Shown one piece after another: positions 8,858 to 17,796 of a stretch of 64,000 nucleotides of DNA. This DNA comes from Aurantiacibacter odishensis (GTDB lineage: Bacteria; Pseudomonadota; Alphaproteobacteria; Sphingomonadales; Sphingomonadaceae): contig NZ_QYOS01000023.1 of assembly GCF_003605195.1 (NCBI RefSeq), positions 124,001 to 188,000 on the forward strand, read 5' to 3'. The position numbers and the translations under genes were made by a program. A model generated the notes under the pieces. The model did no database searches and had not been told where the DNA came from. It was given only the letters and a program-made list of their open reading frames with translations. Within the stretch, counting starts at the first letter, position 1. Each line of letters starts with the position of its first letter.

Positions 8858-9316
8858 CTAGAGCGCGCCGTGTCCGCCCGTGGAGCCGAAGCCGCCTTCG
8901 CCGCGCGCGGTGGCATCGAGGTCATCCACCTCTTCCCATGCCGCCAGCGTGACCGGGGCCAGCACCAGCTGCGCGATCCGGTCGCCGCGACGGATAGAAA
9001 AATTGTCGCCTGACAGATTGGCGAGGATGATCTTCAGCTCGCCGCGATAGTCGCTGTCTATGGTGCCGGGCGAATTGGGCACGGTGATGCCGTGCTTCAG
9101 TGCAAGGCCGGAGCGGGGCCGAACTTGGATTTCGTAGCCTTCGGGAATGGCGACCGAAAAGCCAGTCGCCACGGCCTGCCGCGCACCGGGGCGCAGGACC
9201 ACGTCCTCTGCCGAAACCACGTCCATGCCCGCGGCACCGGCGGTGGCATATGCAGGCAGGTCCAGCCCCTGCCCGTGAGGCAGGCGCTTCAGTTTCACAG
9301 GGATGTGCTCAGGCAT
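8858..9316 (-). CDS. dut: dUTP diphosphatase
   Basis: Hydrolyses dUTP to dUMP and PPi, keeping uracil out of DNA and feeding dTMP synthesis. 152 residues, the normal size of the trimeric enzyme. All five motifs are present in order: AGAAGMDV (I), RPRSGLALK (II), [11 protein letters not shown] (III), [11 protein letters not shown] (IV) and the C-terminal GEGGFGSTG (V) that closes over the active site. Its ATG overlaps the end of coaBC by 8 bp, so it is probably translationally coupled to it. Confidence 0.97.
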   Translation of the reverse strand: MPEHIPVKLKRLPHGQGLDLPAYATAGAAGMDVVSAEDVVLRPGARQAVATGFSVAIPEGYEIQVRPRSGLALKHGITVPNSPGTIDSDYRGELKIILANLSGDNFSIRRGDRIAQLVLAPVTLAAWEEVDDLDATARGEGGFGSTGGHGAL

Positions 9317-11051
9317 CGACGTTCAGTTTCTCGGCCACTTCCTGGATGAGCCTCGTTGCCACATCCTGCTTGGTCATCGGGTCCCAATGCTCGACCTTGC
9401 CTTCCTTGACGAGATGCACGGTGTTGTTGTCCCCACCCATGACATCGCCGGAAACGTCGTTCGCCACGATCCAGTCGACACCCTTGCTCTTGCGCTTCTT
9501 GCGGGCGTTGTCGACCACGTCGTTGGTTTCCGCCGCGAAGCCGATCAGCAGCTCGGGCCGCTTGGGATTGGCGGCAACGCTAGCGAGGATATCGGGATTC
9601 TCGGCCAGCACCAGCGCGGGCGGCGCGGCGCCGCGCTTCTTGATCTTGATGTCGTTGTATTCCTTCGTGCGCCAGTCGGCGACGGCAGCGGCCATGATGG
9701 CGGCATCCACCGGCAACGCCTCGCGCACGGCGCGCGCCATTTCCTCGGCGCTTTCCACATCGATCCGCTCCACGCCCAGCGGCGTGCGCAGGTGGACGGG
9801 GCCTGTCACCAGCGTCACCCGCGCACCGGCAGCAGCCGCCGCAGCGGCAATGGCAAAGCCCTGCTTGCCGCTGGAACGGTTGGCGAGATAGCGCACCGGG
9901 TCGATTGGCTCGTGCGTCGGCCCGGCGGTGACGAGCACGTGCTTGCCGTAGAGCGGGCGGTGCTCGATATCTTCCTCGAACCCCGGCTGTCCTGCCAGCG
10001 GATCGAAAGTGTCGATGGGGTCGAGTTCGGGCGACTGCACGTGCCCCGGCTCCAGCGGATTGACCGGCGCTGCGGCTTCCTCGCCCTCGAACGGCTGCGG
10101 CGCTTCCTGCCGCGCGTTCACCTCGTGGTTGATCGCCTCGCGGTCGGTCGGCGGAGCGGCCTTGGCCTTGCCCTTGGTCGCCATCAGGTGTTCGACGCCG
10201 GTATAGTCGGGCTCGTCCGGCAAGTCGGATCCTGCCCAGGCGACTTCGCCTTCCAGTTCCTCGTAACCCTCTTCCTCGCCATCGTAGGTGACTTCGTCGT
10301 CCTCGATCCGGCGCGGGGTGGAGCGCGGGATGATGCTGGCGAGCATTCCGGCAAGGCCGCCGGGCTTGTCGCTGCCGAAGTCGCTGTCGTCCTCGTAGTC
10401 TTCCTCTTCCGCACCCGCTTCCACGGCGCGCAGGTAATCCTCGATATCCTGCCCTACGATACCGGGATCGAGGCCCAGCATGTCGGCGATTTCCAGCCAG
10501 ACCATTTCCGGCTCGGGCAGTCGGCCGGGGCCGAATTCCCCGCAGGCCATCGCGCCCTCGTCCGGCGTCATCACTTGGACACCGCTCTGCCGCAGCATCT
10601 CGATGTTGCGCTGGGTGGCGGGATGCTCCCACATCTTCACGTTCATCGCGGGCACGGTGAGCACCGGCTTGTCGGTGGCGAGGATCAGCGTGGTCGCCAG
10701 ATCGTCGGCGATACCGGCGTTCATCTTGGCCATCAGGTCCGCCGTGGCGGGGCAGACCACCACGAGGTCCGCCTCGCGCGAAAGCTGGATGTGGCCGATC
10801 TCGGCCTCGTTCTTCAGATCCCACAAGGAGGTGTGGACCTGGTTGCCCGACAGCGCGGCCAGCGCCATGGGCGTGACGAATTGCGCCCCCCCGTTCGTCA
10901 GGACGCAGTTCGTCTCGCCCCCGCCCTTCGCAATCAGGCGGACGAGTTCGCACGACTTGTAGGCAGCGATACCGCCGCCCACCACAAGCAGGATTCTAGG
11001 ACTGGTCGACTGTCCCTCCTGTTCCAAAACATCAATCCGCTGCTCAAGCAT
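9309..11051 (-). CDS. coaBC: Bifunctional phosphopantothenoylcysteine decarboxylase / phosphopantothenate-cysteine ligase, long linker
   Basis: Catalyses two consecutive steps of coenzyme A synthesis. At 580 residues it is far longer than the usual ~400. The CoaC flavoprotein half is at about 17-195 ([10 protein letters not shown]; catalytic His88 in [15 protein letters not shown]; Cys170 in [11 protein letters not shown]). The CoaB half starts at about 369 ([28 protein letters not shown]). Between them, about 200-366, lies a ~165-residue acidic, Pro/Glu/Asp-rich, low-complexity insertion. Both catalytic halves look intact. The start at 11051 is moderately sure. The gene belongs to the conserved ubiE-ubiB-coaBC-dut set, here interrupted by the membrane gene at 11103. 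Confidence 0.94.
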   Translation of the reverse strand: MLEQRIDVLEQEGQSTSPRILLVVGGGIAAYKSCELVRLIAKGGGETNCVLTNGGAQFVTPMALAALSGNQVHTSLWDLKNEAEIGHIQLSREADLVVVCPATADLMAKMNAGIADDLATTLILATDKPVLTVPAMNVKMWEHPATQRNIEMLRQSGVQVMTPDEGAMACGEFGPGRLPEPEMVWLEIADMLGLDPGIVGQDIEDYLRAVEAGAEEEDYEDDSDFGSDKPGGLAGMLASIIPRSTPRRIEDDEVTYDGEEEGYEELEGEVAWAGSDLPDEPDYTGVEHLMATKGKAKAAPPTDREAINHEVNARQEAPQPFEGEEAAAPVNPLEPGHVQSPELDPIDTFDPLAGQPGFEEDIEHRPLYGKHVLVTAGPTHEPIDPVRYLANRSSGKQGFAIAAAAAAAGARVTLVTGPVHLRTPLGVERIDVESAEEMARAVREALPVDAAIMAAAVADWRTKEYNDIKIKKRGAAPPALVLAENPDILASVAANPKRPELLIGFAAETNDVVDNARKKRKSKGVDWIVANDVSGDVMGGDNNTVHLVKEGKVEHWDPMTKQDVATRLIQEVAEKLNVDA

Positions 11052-11102
11052 CGGTTCTCAAGGCCCGCTAATAGTCCAAGCACGCCCTTTCGCAAATCTT
11101 GG

Positions 11103-12212
11103 TTAAGGTTGCCTTTCCTTTGCGCGACAAGCTTTTCCCAAAAGTTCGCCAAGCGCGCGCGGCGCGAAGGCGAGGCCCGCGACATAGGCGGGCAGGGTGA
11201 GTTGCACCCAGTAAAAATTCTCCGGGCGCGCGAACAGCGCCATCGCGCCGAAGAAACCGGCAAACCACAGCACGGCGAAGAGGCCCATGCGCCCGCCCAG
11301 TCCAAGCCAGCCGACAAATGGCAGGATTGCGAGCGGCGCGGCCAGCGCGGTGGGCAGCACCAGCAGCGGCGTGAGGCGGGAGAGCGCCATCAGCGGCAGG
11401 GCCAGCCCCGCCATCACGTCCCACCCCTGCGATGCCGGATCGCCCAAAGCGCGGCGCATTTCGACGTAGTGATAGTGCAGGCCCATCATGACGGCGAACA
11501 GCAGCAGCAGGCCGACCAGCGCGGCCACTTCGCGCCAGCGCCGCTCGAACACGGCAAAGGCCAGCCACAGCAGCACGAAGGCCACCGCCAGCTCGCGCAC
11601 GGCAACGGCCAGGGCCGCTGCCAGCAGACTGGGCCACCACCGCTGCGGCGAATACATGGCGAAAGCCAGCGTCAGCAGCAGCCCTGCCAGCAATTCGTGG
11701 ATCAGCCCCGCCTGCGGCACGGCCAGCGCCGCGCCGCCGACGGCGAGCAGCACCAGCGCGCCGATGCGCTCCGCCATCGGCATGGTGCCCGGCAGCTTCT
11801 GGTGCAGCATCAGCACGGAGCCGAGCAGCAGCACCGCGCCCAGCATCCTTACGCCGTCCACGCCGATGGAGCGGTGCAGCCACGCCAGCGTCGGCAGGCG
11901 CACGGTGACGAAGGGGCGCGTGGGATAGTTTCCGGCCCGCTGTTCTTCCATCGCGACGGCATAATAGGGTTCGCCCGCCGTCACGCGCTGCGAAATGCGG
12001 GCGTAAAGTGCGAGGTCGCCCTTAGAGGGGTCAGTCTCCTCGCTGACGCTTGCCTCGACTCTCGCGCTCTCGACCTCGTCCACCGGCGCTACCGCTATCG
12101 CGCTCCACGCCATCAGCGCGGTCAGTAGGGAGAGCAGGGCGATCGCACCCCAGCGCGGCAGGCGCGCCAGCGGGCGGCCGAGGCTTCCCCACCAAGTGAG
12201 CGGATTGGTCAT
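11103..12212 (-). CDS. Polytopic membrane protein, GT-C glycosyltransferase-like
   Basis: 369 residues with one N-terminal helix (about 20-42), a long extracytoplasmic loop (about 43-105) and roughly eight further helices. The loop holds KGDLALYARISQRVTAGEPYY and, shortly after, YPTRPFVTVRLPTLAWL. An acidic residue plus a Tyr/Arg-rich stretch in the first loop is the layout of GT-C fold enzymes that use polyprenyl-linked sugars. I see no exact family signature, so the enzymatic call is tentative. It lies between ubiB and coaBC, which are normally adjacent, so it looks like a lineage-specific insertion into a conserved operon. Confidence 0.62.
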   Translation of the reverse strand: MTNPLTWWGSLGRPLARLPRWGAIALLSLLTALMAWSAIAVAPVDEVESARVEASVSEETDPSKGDLALYARISQRVTAGEPYYAVAMEEQRAGNYPTRPFVTVRLPTLAWLHRSIGVDGVRMLGAVLLLGSVLMLHQKLPGTMPMAERIGALVLLAVGGAALAVPQAGLIHELLAGLLLTLAFAMYSPQRWWPSLLAAALAVAVRELAVAFVLLWLAFAVFERRWREVAALVGLLLLFAVMMGLHYHYVEMRRALGDPASQGWDVMAGLALPLMALSRLTPLLVLPTALAAPLAILPFVGWLGLGGRMGLFAVLWFAGFFGAMALFARPENFYWVQLTLPAYVAGLAFAPRALGELLGKACRAKERQP

Positions 12213-12273
12213 GCCAAGTGTCTGGACCGGGAATCGCCGGCGCTCAACTGCACCGCCGGGATTTCCCCAAGGC

Positions 12274-13842
12274 TTAGCCGATCAGGCCCGCCGCGATCAT
12301 GCCCCAGGTCGCCGCGCCGCCGATAGCGGCAGCCGCGAGATAGCCCAGCCAGCCGCGCTGCCCGGCCTCGGCCCGGCGGCGGCGGCGTTCCCACAACAGT
12401 TCGACCTCGGGCAGCGGCGGCGGTTCGGGCGCGCCGCCCTTGGCCGGGTAGCGATCCTCTATCCGGCGCACGAGATCGGGCAGGCGCAGCAGCGTCTCGA
12501 AATCGTTACGAATACGATCGGCGATGGCGGCTTCGGGGCCAAGCTCGTCGCGTATCCAGCTGCGCACATAGGGGGCGGAAACGTCCCACATGTTGATCTG
12601 CGGGTGAAGCTGGGTGGCAATGCCTTCCACCATCACCATGGTCTTTTGCAGCAGCAGCAGGTGCGGCTGCGTCTGCATGTCGAAATCGCGGGTGATGGCG
12701 AACAGCCCGTCGAGCATCTGACCCACCGACAGTTCGCTCACCGGCTTGCCGCGCATGGGTTCGCCAACGGCGCGCAGGGCGGTCGCGAATTCGTCCACCG
12801 AGTGATAGCTGGGCACATATTGCGCCTCGAAATGTATCTCGGCCACACGCTTGTAGTTGCCGGTGATGAGGCCGTAGAGGATTTCCGCCAGCCACTGCCG
12901 GGCGCGCCGGTCGATACGGCCCATGATGCCGAAATCGATGGCGACGATGGTGCCGTCGGCTTTCACGAACAGGTTGCCCTGGTGCATGTCGGCGTGGAAG
13001 AACCCGCCGCTGATCGCCTGCGTCAGGAACGCGAGCACCAGCCGCCGGGCGAGGTCGGGCAGGTCATGCCCGGCTTCGGCCAGTGCGGCCATGTTGCTGA
13101 TCTTGACGCCGTCGACCCATTCGATCGTCAGCACCCGGCCATTGGTGCGATCCCAGTCGATGGCGGGGATTTCGTAGCCGTGCACGCCGCGCATTTCGTC
13201 GGCGAGTTCGGAGGCGGAGGCGGCCTCGCGCCGGAAATCCAGCTCCGAATTGCTCCAGCGCTTGAAGTTGGCGATGGTGAGGCGCGGGCGCAGGCGCTTG
13301 GCCTCTCCGCCCATGGCCTCAAGGTGCGCCGCCGCCCATTCGTAGGTGGCAATGTCCTGTTCGAACTTCTCGCGGATGCCGGGGCGCAGCACCTTGATGG
13401 CGACGGTGCGCCCGTCGGTGGTGACGCCCTTGTGCACCTGCGCGATGGAGGCAGCGCCTACGGGCTCCGGATCGACTTCGACAAAGATGTCTTCAAGCGG
13501 CCGCTCGAAACTGTCCTCGATCTGCTTGCGGATCGCGGCGAAGGGCACGGGCGGCAGGCTGTCCTGCAGGCTGAGGAGGTTCTTCGCCGCCTCGTCGCCC
13601 ACAAGGTCGGGCCGGGTGGCCAGCGTCTGACCCAGCTTGATCGCCGCAGGGCCGATCTCGCGAAAGGCGCCGGCATAGTCGGGTTCGGCGGGCTGGATCG
13701 TCCCGAACCGGGCAATCCGGCACAGCCGCACGACGGGCGCAGGCGTGTTGGGATCGCGCTCGATACCGCGCAGCGCGCCGTGCCGTGCAAGGATGCGGCC
13801 CCATTTGAGGAGCCGCCAGATATGCGTCGAGGGGCGCGTCAC
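12274..13842 (-). CDS. ubiB: Ubiquinone biosynthesis kinase-like protein UbiB
   Basis: Atypical protein-kinase-like (ABC1/ADCK family) ATPase needed for ubiquinone synthesis. 522 residues, usual length. The KxGQ signature appears as AIKLGQTLATRPD, followed by the kinase-fold regions: VAIKVLRPG (the nucleotide-binding lysine), MHQGNLFVKADG and IAIDFGIMGRID (the DFG equivalent). Two C-terminal hydrophobic segments (WLGYLAAAAIGGAATWGM and what follows) anchor it in the membrane, as in E. coli UbiB. It starts 4 bp after the ubiE stop, so the two are coupled. Confidence 0.95.
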   Translation of the reverse strand: MTRPSTHIWRLLKWGRILARHGALRGIERDPNTPAPVVRLCRIARFGTIQPAEPDYAGAFREIGPAAIKLGQTLATRPDLVGDEAAKNLLSLQDSLPPVPFAAIRKQIEDSFERPLEDIFVEVDPEPVGAASIAQVHKGVTTDGRTVAIKVLRPGIREKFEQDIATYEWAAAHLEAMGGEAKRLRPRLTIANFKRWSNSELDFRREAASASELADEMRGVHGYEIPAIDWDRTNGRVLTIEWVDGVKISNMAALAEAGHDLPDLARRLVLAFLTQAISGGFFHADMHQGNLFVKADGTIVAIDFGIMGRIDRRARQWLAEILYGLITGNYKRVAEIHFEAQYVPSYHSVDEFATALRAVGEPMRGKPVSELSVGQMLDGLFAITRDFDMQTQPHLLLLQKTMVMVEGIATQLHPQINMWDVSAPYVRSWIRDELGPEAAIADRIRNDFETLLRLPDLVRRIEDRYPAKGGAPEPPPLPEVELLWERRRRRAEAGQRGWLGYLAAAAIGGAATWGMIAAGLIG

Positions 13843-13846
13843 TTCG

Positions 13847-14590
13847 TCAGGCTTTCCAGCCCGAATGGATGTTCACCGCGCCACCGAGAATCTTCTCTAC
13901 CCGCGTGCGCACGAAGCCTGCCTTGCGGATCATCGCCTCGAACTCGGGCGGCTTCGGAAAGCGGCGGATGGATTCGGCAAGGTAGCGATAACTCTCTTCG
14001 TCGTTGGCGATGGCCTTGCCGATCTTGGGCATCAGCTTGTGTGAATATAGATCGTAGACTTCCTTGAAGCCCGGCCATTCGGTGGTGCTGAATTCCATGC
14101 AGTAGAACCGCCCGCCGTATTTCAGCACGCGGTGCGCCTCTGCCAGCGCCTTGTCGATGTGGGTCACGTTCCGGATGCCGAAGACGATGGTGTAGGCATC
14201 GAACTGCTTGTCCGGGTAGGTGAGTGTCTCGGCGTTCTGGCACGACCACGAGAGGCCATCGATGCCGCGCTCCATCGCGCGCTCTATGCCGACGTCCAAC
14301 ATGTCCTGGTTAATGTCGGCCACCACCACTTCGGCGCCCCTGTTCGCCATGCGGAAGGCGATGTCGCCCGTGCCGCCTGCCATGTCGAGGATCGCCTCGC
14401 CCGGCTGCGGCTTCACGCGGCGCACGAACTGGTCCTTCCACAGCCGGTGCATCCCGCCCGACATGGCATCGTTCATGATGTCGTACTTGCGCGCGACATT
14501 TGAGAAGACCGCGCCCACGCGCTGGGTCTTCTCTTCCGGGGCGACATCTTCGTAACCGAAGGAGACGGTGTCGGGTTTTGGCTCGCTCAT
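13847..14590 (-). CDS. ubiE: Ubiquinone/menaquinone C-methyltransferase UbiE
   Basis: SAM-dependent methyltransferase of the quinone pathway. 247 residues from MSEPKPDTVSFGYEDV; an upstream in-frame ATG would only add a non-conserved leader. Signatures: VFSNVARKYDIMNDAMSGGMHRLWKD, given here by its landmarks KYDIMND and GGMHRLWK, then the SAM-binding DMAGGTGDIAF, and later FGIRNVTHIDKAL and EFSTTEWPGFKEVYDLYS. It is divergent from mutM across 56 bp. Confidence 0.96.
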   Translation of the reverse strand: MSEPKPDTVSFGYEDVAPEEKTQRVGAVFSNVARKYDIMNDAMSGGMHRLWKDQFVRRVKPQPGEAILDMAGGTGDIAFRMANRGAEVVVADINQDMLDVGIERAMERGIDGLSWSCQNAETLTYPDKQFDAYTIVFGIRNVTHIDKALAEAHRVLKYGGRFYCMEFSTTEWPGFKEVYDLYSHKLMPKIGKAIANDEESYRYLAESIRRFPKPPEFEAMIRKAGFVRTRVEKILGGAVNIHSGWKA

Positions 14591-14646
14591 GCCGGTGCAC
14601 TTAGGGGCAATTGCCCGCGGCGCAAAGGGTGTTAAAGGGCTGGGCC

Positions 14647-15462
14647 ATGCCGGAACTTCCCGAGGTAGAGACAACCGTACGCGGCCTGGCGCGCTTTCTC
14701 GATGGCGCGCGGATAGAGCGCGTGACGCTGGGGCGGCCAGACATGCGCTTCCCCTTCCCCGCCGGGCTCGGCCAATCGCTGACGGGTGCGCGTGTCCTCT
14801 CGCTCGGCAGGCGGGCCAAATACGGCCTAATAGATACCGACCGCGAACAGACGATGATCTTCCATCTGGGCATGAGCGGCCGCTGGCGAATTGATCCCGA
14901 GGAGCCGGACCGGCACGATCACCTCGTGCTGGAGACTGCCGACCACCGTTTCGCGCTCAACGACCCGCGCCGCTTCGGCTATGTCGACCTGGTGGAGACG
15001 GCGGCGCTGGATCGCTGGCCCGCATTCGCCGCGATGGGCCCGGAGCCACTGGGCGACGATCTGACGGTCGATCACCTGCGCGCCGCTATCAGGGGGCGCA
15101 AGCAGGCGATCAAGCTGCTGCTGCTCGATCAGCACGTGGTGGCGGGCCTTGGCAACATATACGTATGCGAGGCGTTGCACCGCGCAGGCATTCATCCGCG
15201 CAAGGCAGGCGGCCGCGTCTATCGCCCCGCGCTCGAAAAACTGGTGCCCGCGATCAAGCAGGTGCTGGCACAATCGATTCGCGACGGCGGCTCGACCCTG
15301 CGAGATTACGCTGCGCCATCGGGCGAACTCGGTTACTTCGCCACGCGCTTCCTCGTTTACGGGCGCGAGAGCGAGCCTTGCCTTTCCTGCGGCGAGGCCC
15401 ATATCAGGCGCATAACACAAGGCGGTCGAAGCACCTGGTTCTGTCCTGCTTGCCAGAAGTAG
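14647..15462 (+). CDS. mutM: Formamidopyrimidine-DNA glycosylase
   Basis: Excises 8-oxoguanine and formamidopyrimidines from oxidised DNA, with AP-lyase activity. 271 residues. The start is fixed by the catalytic N-terminus MPELPEVETTVRG (Pro after Met is the nucleophile, Glu next to it). The helix-two-turn-helix with GLGNIYVCEALHRAGIHP and the C-terminal zinc finger CLSCGEAHIRR ... FCPACQK are intact. It is part of the conserved block running into rpsT and dnaA. Confidence 0.97.
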   Translation: MPELPEVETTVRGLARFLDGARIERVTLGRPDMRFPFPAGLGQSLTGARVLSLGRRAKYGLIDTDREQTMIFHLGMSGRWRIDPEEPDRHDHLVLETADHRFALNDPRRFGYVDLVETAALDRWPAFAAMGPEPLGDDLTVDHLRAAIRGRKQAIKLLLLDQHVVAGLGNIYVCEALHRAGIHPRKAGGRVYRPALEKLVPAIKQVLAQSIRDGGSTLRDYAAPSGELGYFATRFLVYGRESEPCLSCGEAHIRRITQGGRSTWFCPACQK

Positions 15463-15470
15463 GAGAATCC

Positions 15471-15499
15471 TTGACCTTTCGGCTCGGACACACTAGTTG
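15471..15499 (+). promoter_or_regulatory. Candidate sigma-70 promoter of rpsT
   Basis: TTGACC (15471-15476), a 17-bp spacer and TAGTTG (15494-15499), placed about 85 bp upstream of the rpsT ATG. The -10 is weak by E. coli standards. The same layout, strong -35 with a poor TA-initial -10, recurs before rpoZ, rpmH, rpmJ and the gene at 58982. Confidence 0.4.
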
Positions 15500-15587
15500 C
15501 GCCGCTTTCCGGTGGGTCTACCACCGACTCAGCTTTACGTAGAACAGGATCAGACGGGCGGCGCCGCTGCTCGAAACAAGGACAGAC

Positions 15588-15848
15588 ATGGCCAACACGC
15601 TGCAAGCCAAGAAGCGCATCCGTCGCAACAACAAGCGCGCCGAAATCAACGGTGCCCGCAAGAGCCGCATCCGTGGCTTCATCAAGAAGGTCGAGACGGC
15701 CGTCACCGAAGGCGACAAGAAGGCCGCCGAGGATGCGCTGAAGGTTGCGCAGCCGGAAATCGCCAAGGGCGTTTCCAAGGGCGTGCTGCACAAGAACACT
15801 GCGGCTCGCAAGATGAGCCGTCTGAGCAAGCGCGTTTCGGCTCTCTGA
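15588..15848 (+). CDS. rpsT: 30S ribosomal protein S20
   Basis: Primary 16S rRNA-binding protein of the small subunit. 86 residues, the normal length, very basic, beginning [21 protein letters not shown] and rich in Lys/Arg/Ala helices. An AAGGA Shine-Dalgarno sequence lies just upstream. It sits between mutM and dnaA, a conserved alphaproteobacterial neighbourhood. Confidence 0.98.
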   Translation: MANTLQAKKRIRRNNKRAEINGARKSRIRGFIKKVETAVTEGDKKAAEDALKVAQPEIAKGVSKGVLHKNTAARKMSRLSKRVSAL

Positions 15849-15852
15849 TTCG

Positions 15853-15952
15853 CTTTCGGGGCGACTCGATTCGCCCCGATCGAAAGGCTTTCAGCAGAAC
15901 GAAATCGGAACAGATTTCGATAGGGGCTGGCGGTAAATCCGCCGGCCCTTTT
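15853..15952 (+). terminator. Three hairpins ending in the rpsT terminator
   Basis: Three stem-loops follow rpsT. The first pairs GGGGCG with CGCCCC, extended by outer CTTTCG and CGAAAG arms (about 15853-15887). The second pairs GAAATC with GATTTC (about 15900-15918). The third is a strong terminator: GGGCTGGCGG (15924-15933), loop TAAAT, CCGCCGGCCC (15939-15948), then TTTT. Confidence 0.7.
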
Positions 15953-16382
15953 CGCATGTGCAAAAGAAGCCGCGAGGTCTTGCGGCTAAGTGTAGGGAAT
16001 CTCGCGATTCGCGAGACTGTCACAAAACTATCGTTATTTTTCAAATATATGAACGGAAGTCTGCGGCCTTGCGCGCTGTCAATGACCATTTTTTGAAATT
16101 ATTTGGGCGGGCAGTCTTGAGGTTCCCAAGCAGTCCTTCATAACAGTCTTCCGGCCGCGACGCATGCCGTCGCAGCCATCAACAAACGAGTTATCAACGG
16201 GGGCACCGGTGGGCGCAGCATGCGTTCACGGGACGGGGGTCGTTTTGCCTTCTGTTGGTAGCATTCACGCGACGTCGGGCAGGCCGGCATTCGTTCTTTT
16301 TTGGGGTTGGTAAAAGATGATCCGGATGGGACCGCACAGCGGGCGCGGCAACGCAGCGAAAAATGAGGATGCAGAAAAGAAT
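15953..16382. other. Intergenic region upstream of dnaA
   Basis: No gene is seen in this ~430-bp stretch. It is locally AT-rich (about 16020-16050 and 16088-16105). It holds a perfect palindrome TCTCGCG-ATT-CGCGAGA (16000-16016) with a GATTC (GANTC) site at its centre, and one GTTATCAAC motif near 16190-16200, one or two mismatches from a DnaA box. This is presumably the dnaA promoter and leader. With only one weak DnaA-box-like site I do not call it the origin. An in-frame ATG at 16317 could extend DnaA by 22 residues. Confidence 0.5.
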
Positions 16383-17786
16383 ATGGAAGAGCAGGAAGCG
16401 ATCGATCTCGCGGCGGACTGGGCTGACATCAGCCAGGGGCTGCGAAAGGATCTCGGGCACCAGCTCTTCACCCAGTGGATCAAGCCGATCCAGCTGGGCA
16501 AGCTGAACCACGAAACCGGCACGCTGGACCTGTTCCTGCCCACGCAGTTCTCCGCCGACTGGGTCGAGGACCGCTATCACGATCGTCTCTCGCTCGCATG
16601 GAAGATCGCCAGCAGCGACGTGCGCCACATTGCCATCAAGGTGCATCCCGGTCGCCGCAAGATCGCCGACCTTGACCTGCGCGGCCATGATGGTTTCGGC
16701 CATCGCGCCGCCAACGATGCCAGCCTGGCGATGGAATCGATCGGCGACGATGGCTTCACGGCCAGCGTGGGCCTTGATCCGTCGCAGACCTTCGTTTCCT
16801 TCGTCACCGGCAGCACCAACGTGCTGGCGAAGAACGCAGCGGAGCGCATGGCCAAGGCGGAAAAGCCGCAGTTCAGCCCGCTCTACCTGAAAGCCGCCAC
16901 CGGCCAGGGCAAGACGCACCTGCTACACGCCATCGGTCACGCCTACCTGCAGACGCACCCTCGGGCGCGCATCTTCTACTGCAGCGCCGAGCGGTTCATG
17001 GTGGAATTCGTCCAGGCGCTGAAAGCCAACGAGATGATGGAGTTCAAGTCTCGCCTGCGCGGGTTCGACCTGCTGCTGGTGGACGATATCCAGTTCATCA
17101 TCGGCAAGGCATCTGCGCAGGAAGAGCTGCTCTACACGATCGACGCACTGCTGGCCGAGGGCAAGCGGCTGGTCTTCGCCGCCGACCGCGCGCCGCAGGC
17201 GCTCGACGGCGTGGAACCGCGCCTCCTCTCGCGCCTGTCGATGGGCCTTGTTGCCGATATCCAGCCTGCCGACATCGAACTGCGCCGCGCGATTCTCGAG
17301 TCGAAGCTGACCAAGTTCGCCCCGCTCGAAGTGCCCGGCGACGTGATCGATTTCCTCGCCCGCACCGTGTCGCGCAACGTGCGTGAACTGGTGGGCGGCC
17401 TCAACAAGCTGATCGCCTATGCCCAGCTGACCGGGCAGGAAGTTTCGCTGCAACTGGCTGAGGAACAGCTTACCGATATCCTCTCGGCCAACCGCCGCCG
17501 TATCACCATCGACGAGATCCAGCGCACGGTCTGCCAGTTTTACCGTATCGACCGCGCCGAAATGTCCTCCAAGCGCCGCGCCCGCGCCGTCGTGCGTCCG
17601 CGCCAGGTGGCCATGTATCTCGCCAAGGTGCTGACCCCGCGCAGCTATCCCGAAATCGGCCGCAAGTTCGGGGGGCGCGATCATTCCACGGTGATCCACG
17701 CGGTGCGCCTGATCGAGGACCTGCGCCAGCGTGATGCCGACATGGACGGCGACGTACGCAGCCTGTTGCGGCAACTGGAGAGTTAG
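16383..17786 (+). CDS. dnaA: Chromosomal replication initiator DnaA
   Basis: AAA+ initiator that binds oriC and opens DNA. Domain I begins at DLAADWADISQGLRKDLGH. The AAA+ domain shows an unusual P-loop region, KAATGQGKTHLLHAIGHAY, with Walker B LLVDDIQFIIGK and sensor regions. Domain IV has the DnaA-box-binding helix-turn-helix FGGRDHSTVIHAVRLIE. From the ATG at 16383 it is 467 residues; a start at 16317 would give 489. I prefer 16383 because the conserved N-terminus starts right after it, but neither start has a strong Shine-Dalgarno sequence. A 97-bp structured repeat begins 11 bp after the stop. Confidence 0.96.
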   Translation: MEEQEAIDLAADWADISQGLRKDLGHQLFTQWIKPIQLGKLNHETGTLDLFLPTQFSADWVEDRYHDRLSLAWKIASSDVRHIAIKVHPGRRKIADLDLRGHDGFGHRAANDASLAMESIGDDGFTASVGLDPSQTFVSFVTGSTNVLAKNAAERMAKAEKPQFSPLYLKAATGQGKTHLLHAIGHAYLQTHPRARIFYCSAERFMVEFVQALKANEMMEFKSRLRGFDLLLVDDIQFIIGKASAQEELLYTIDALLAEGKRLVFAADRAPQALDGVEPRLLSRLSMGLVADIQPADIELRRAILESKLTKFAPLEVPGDVIDFLARTVSRNVRELVGGLNKLIAYAQLTGQEVSLQLAEEQLTDILSANRRRITIDEIQRTVCQFYRIDRAEMSSKRRARAVVRPRQVAMYLAKVLTPRSYPEIGRKFGGRDHSTVIHAVRLIEDLRQRDADMDGDVRSLLRQLES

Positions 17787-17796
17787 TTTGTCTCAT

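Noticed and set aside
9303-12128. Long plus-strand open frame (over 900 codons) opposite coaBC and the membrane gene
   Set aside because: It is antisense to coaBC, whose motifs are unmistakable. The sequence is His/Arg/Gln-rich with no domain, the usual mirror frame of a high-GC coding region.
15953-16382. Origin of replication next to dnaA
   Set aside because: AT-rich stretches and one near-DnaA-box exist, but no cluster of DnaA boxes; in many alphaproteobacteria oriC is not beside dnaA.
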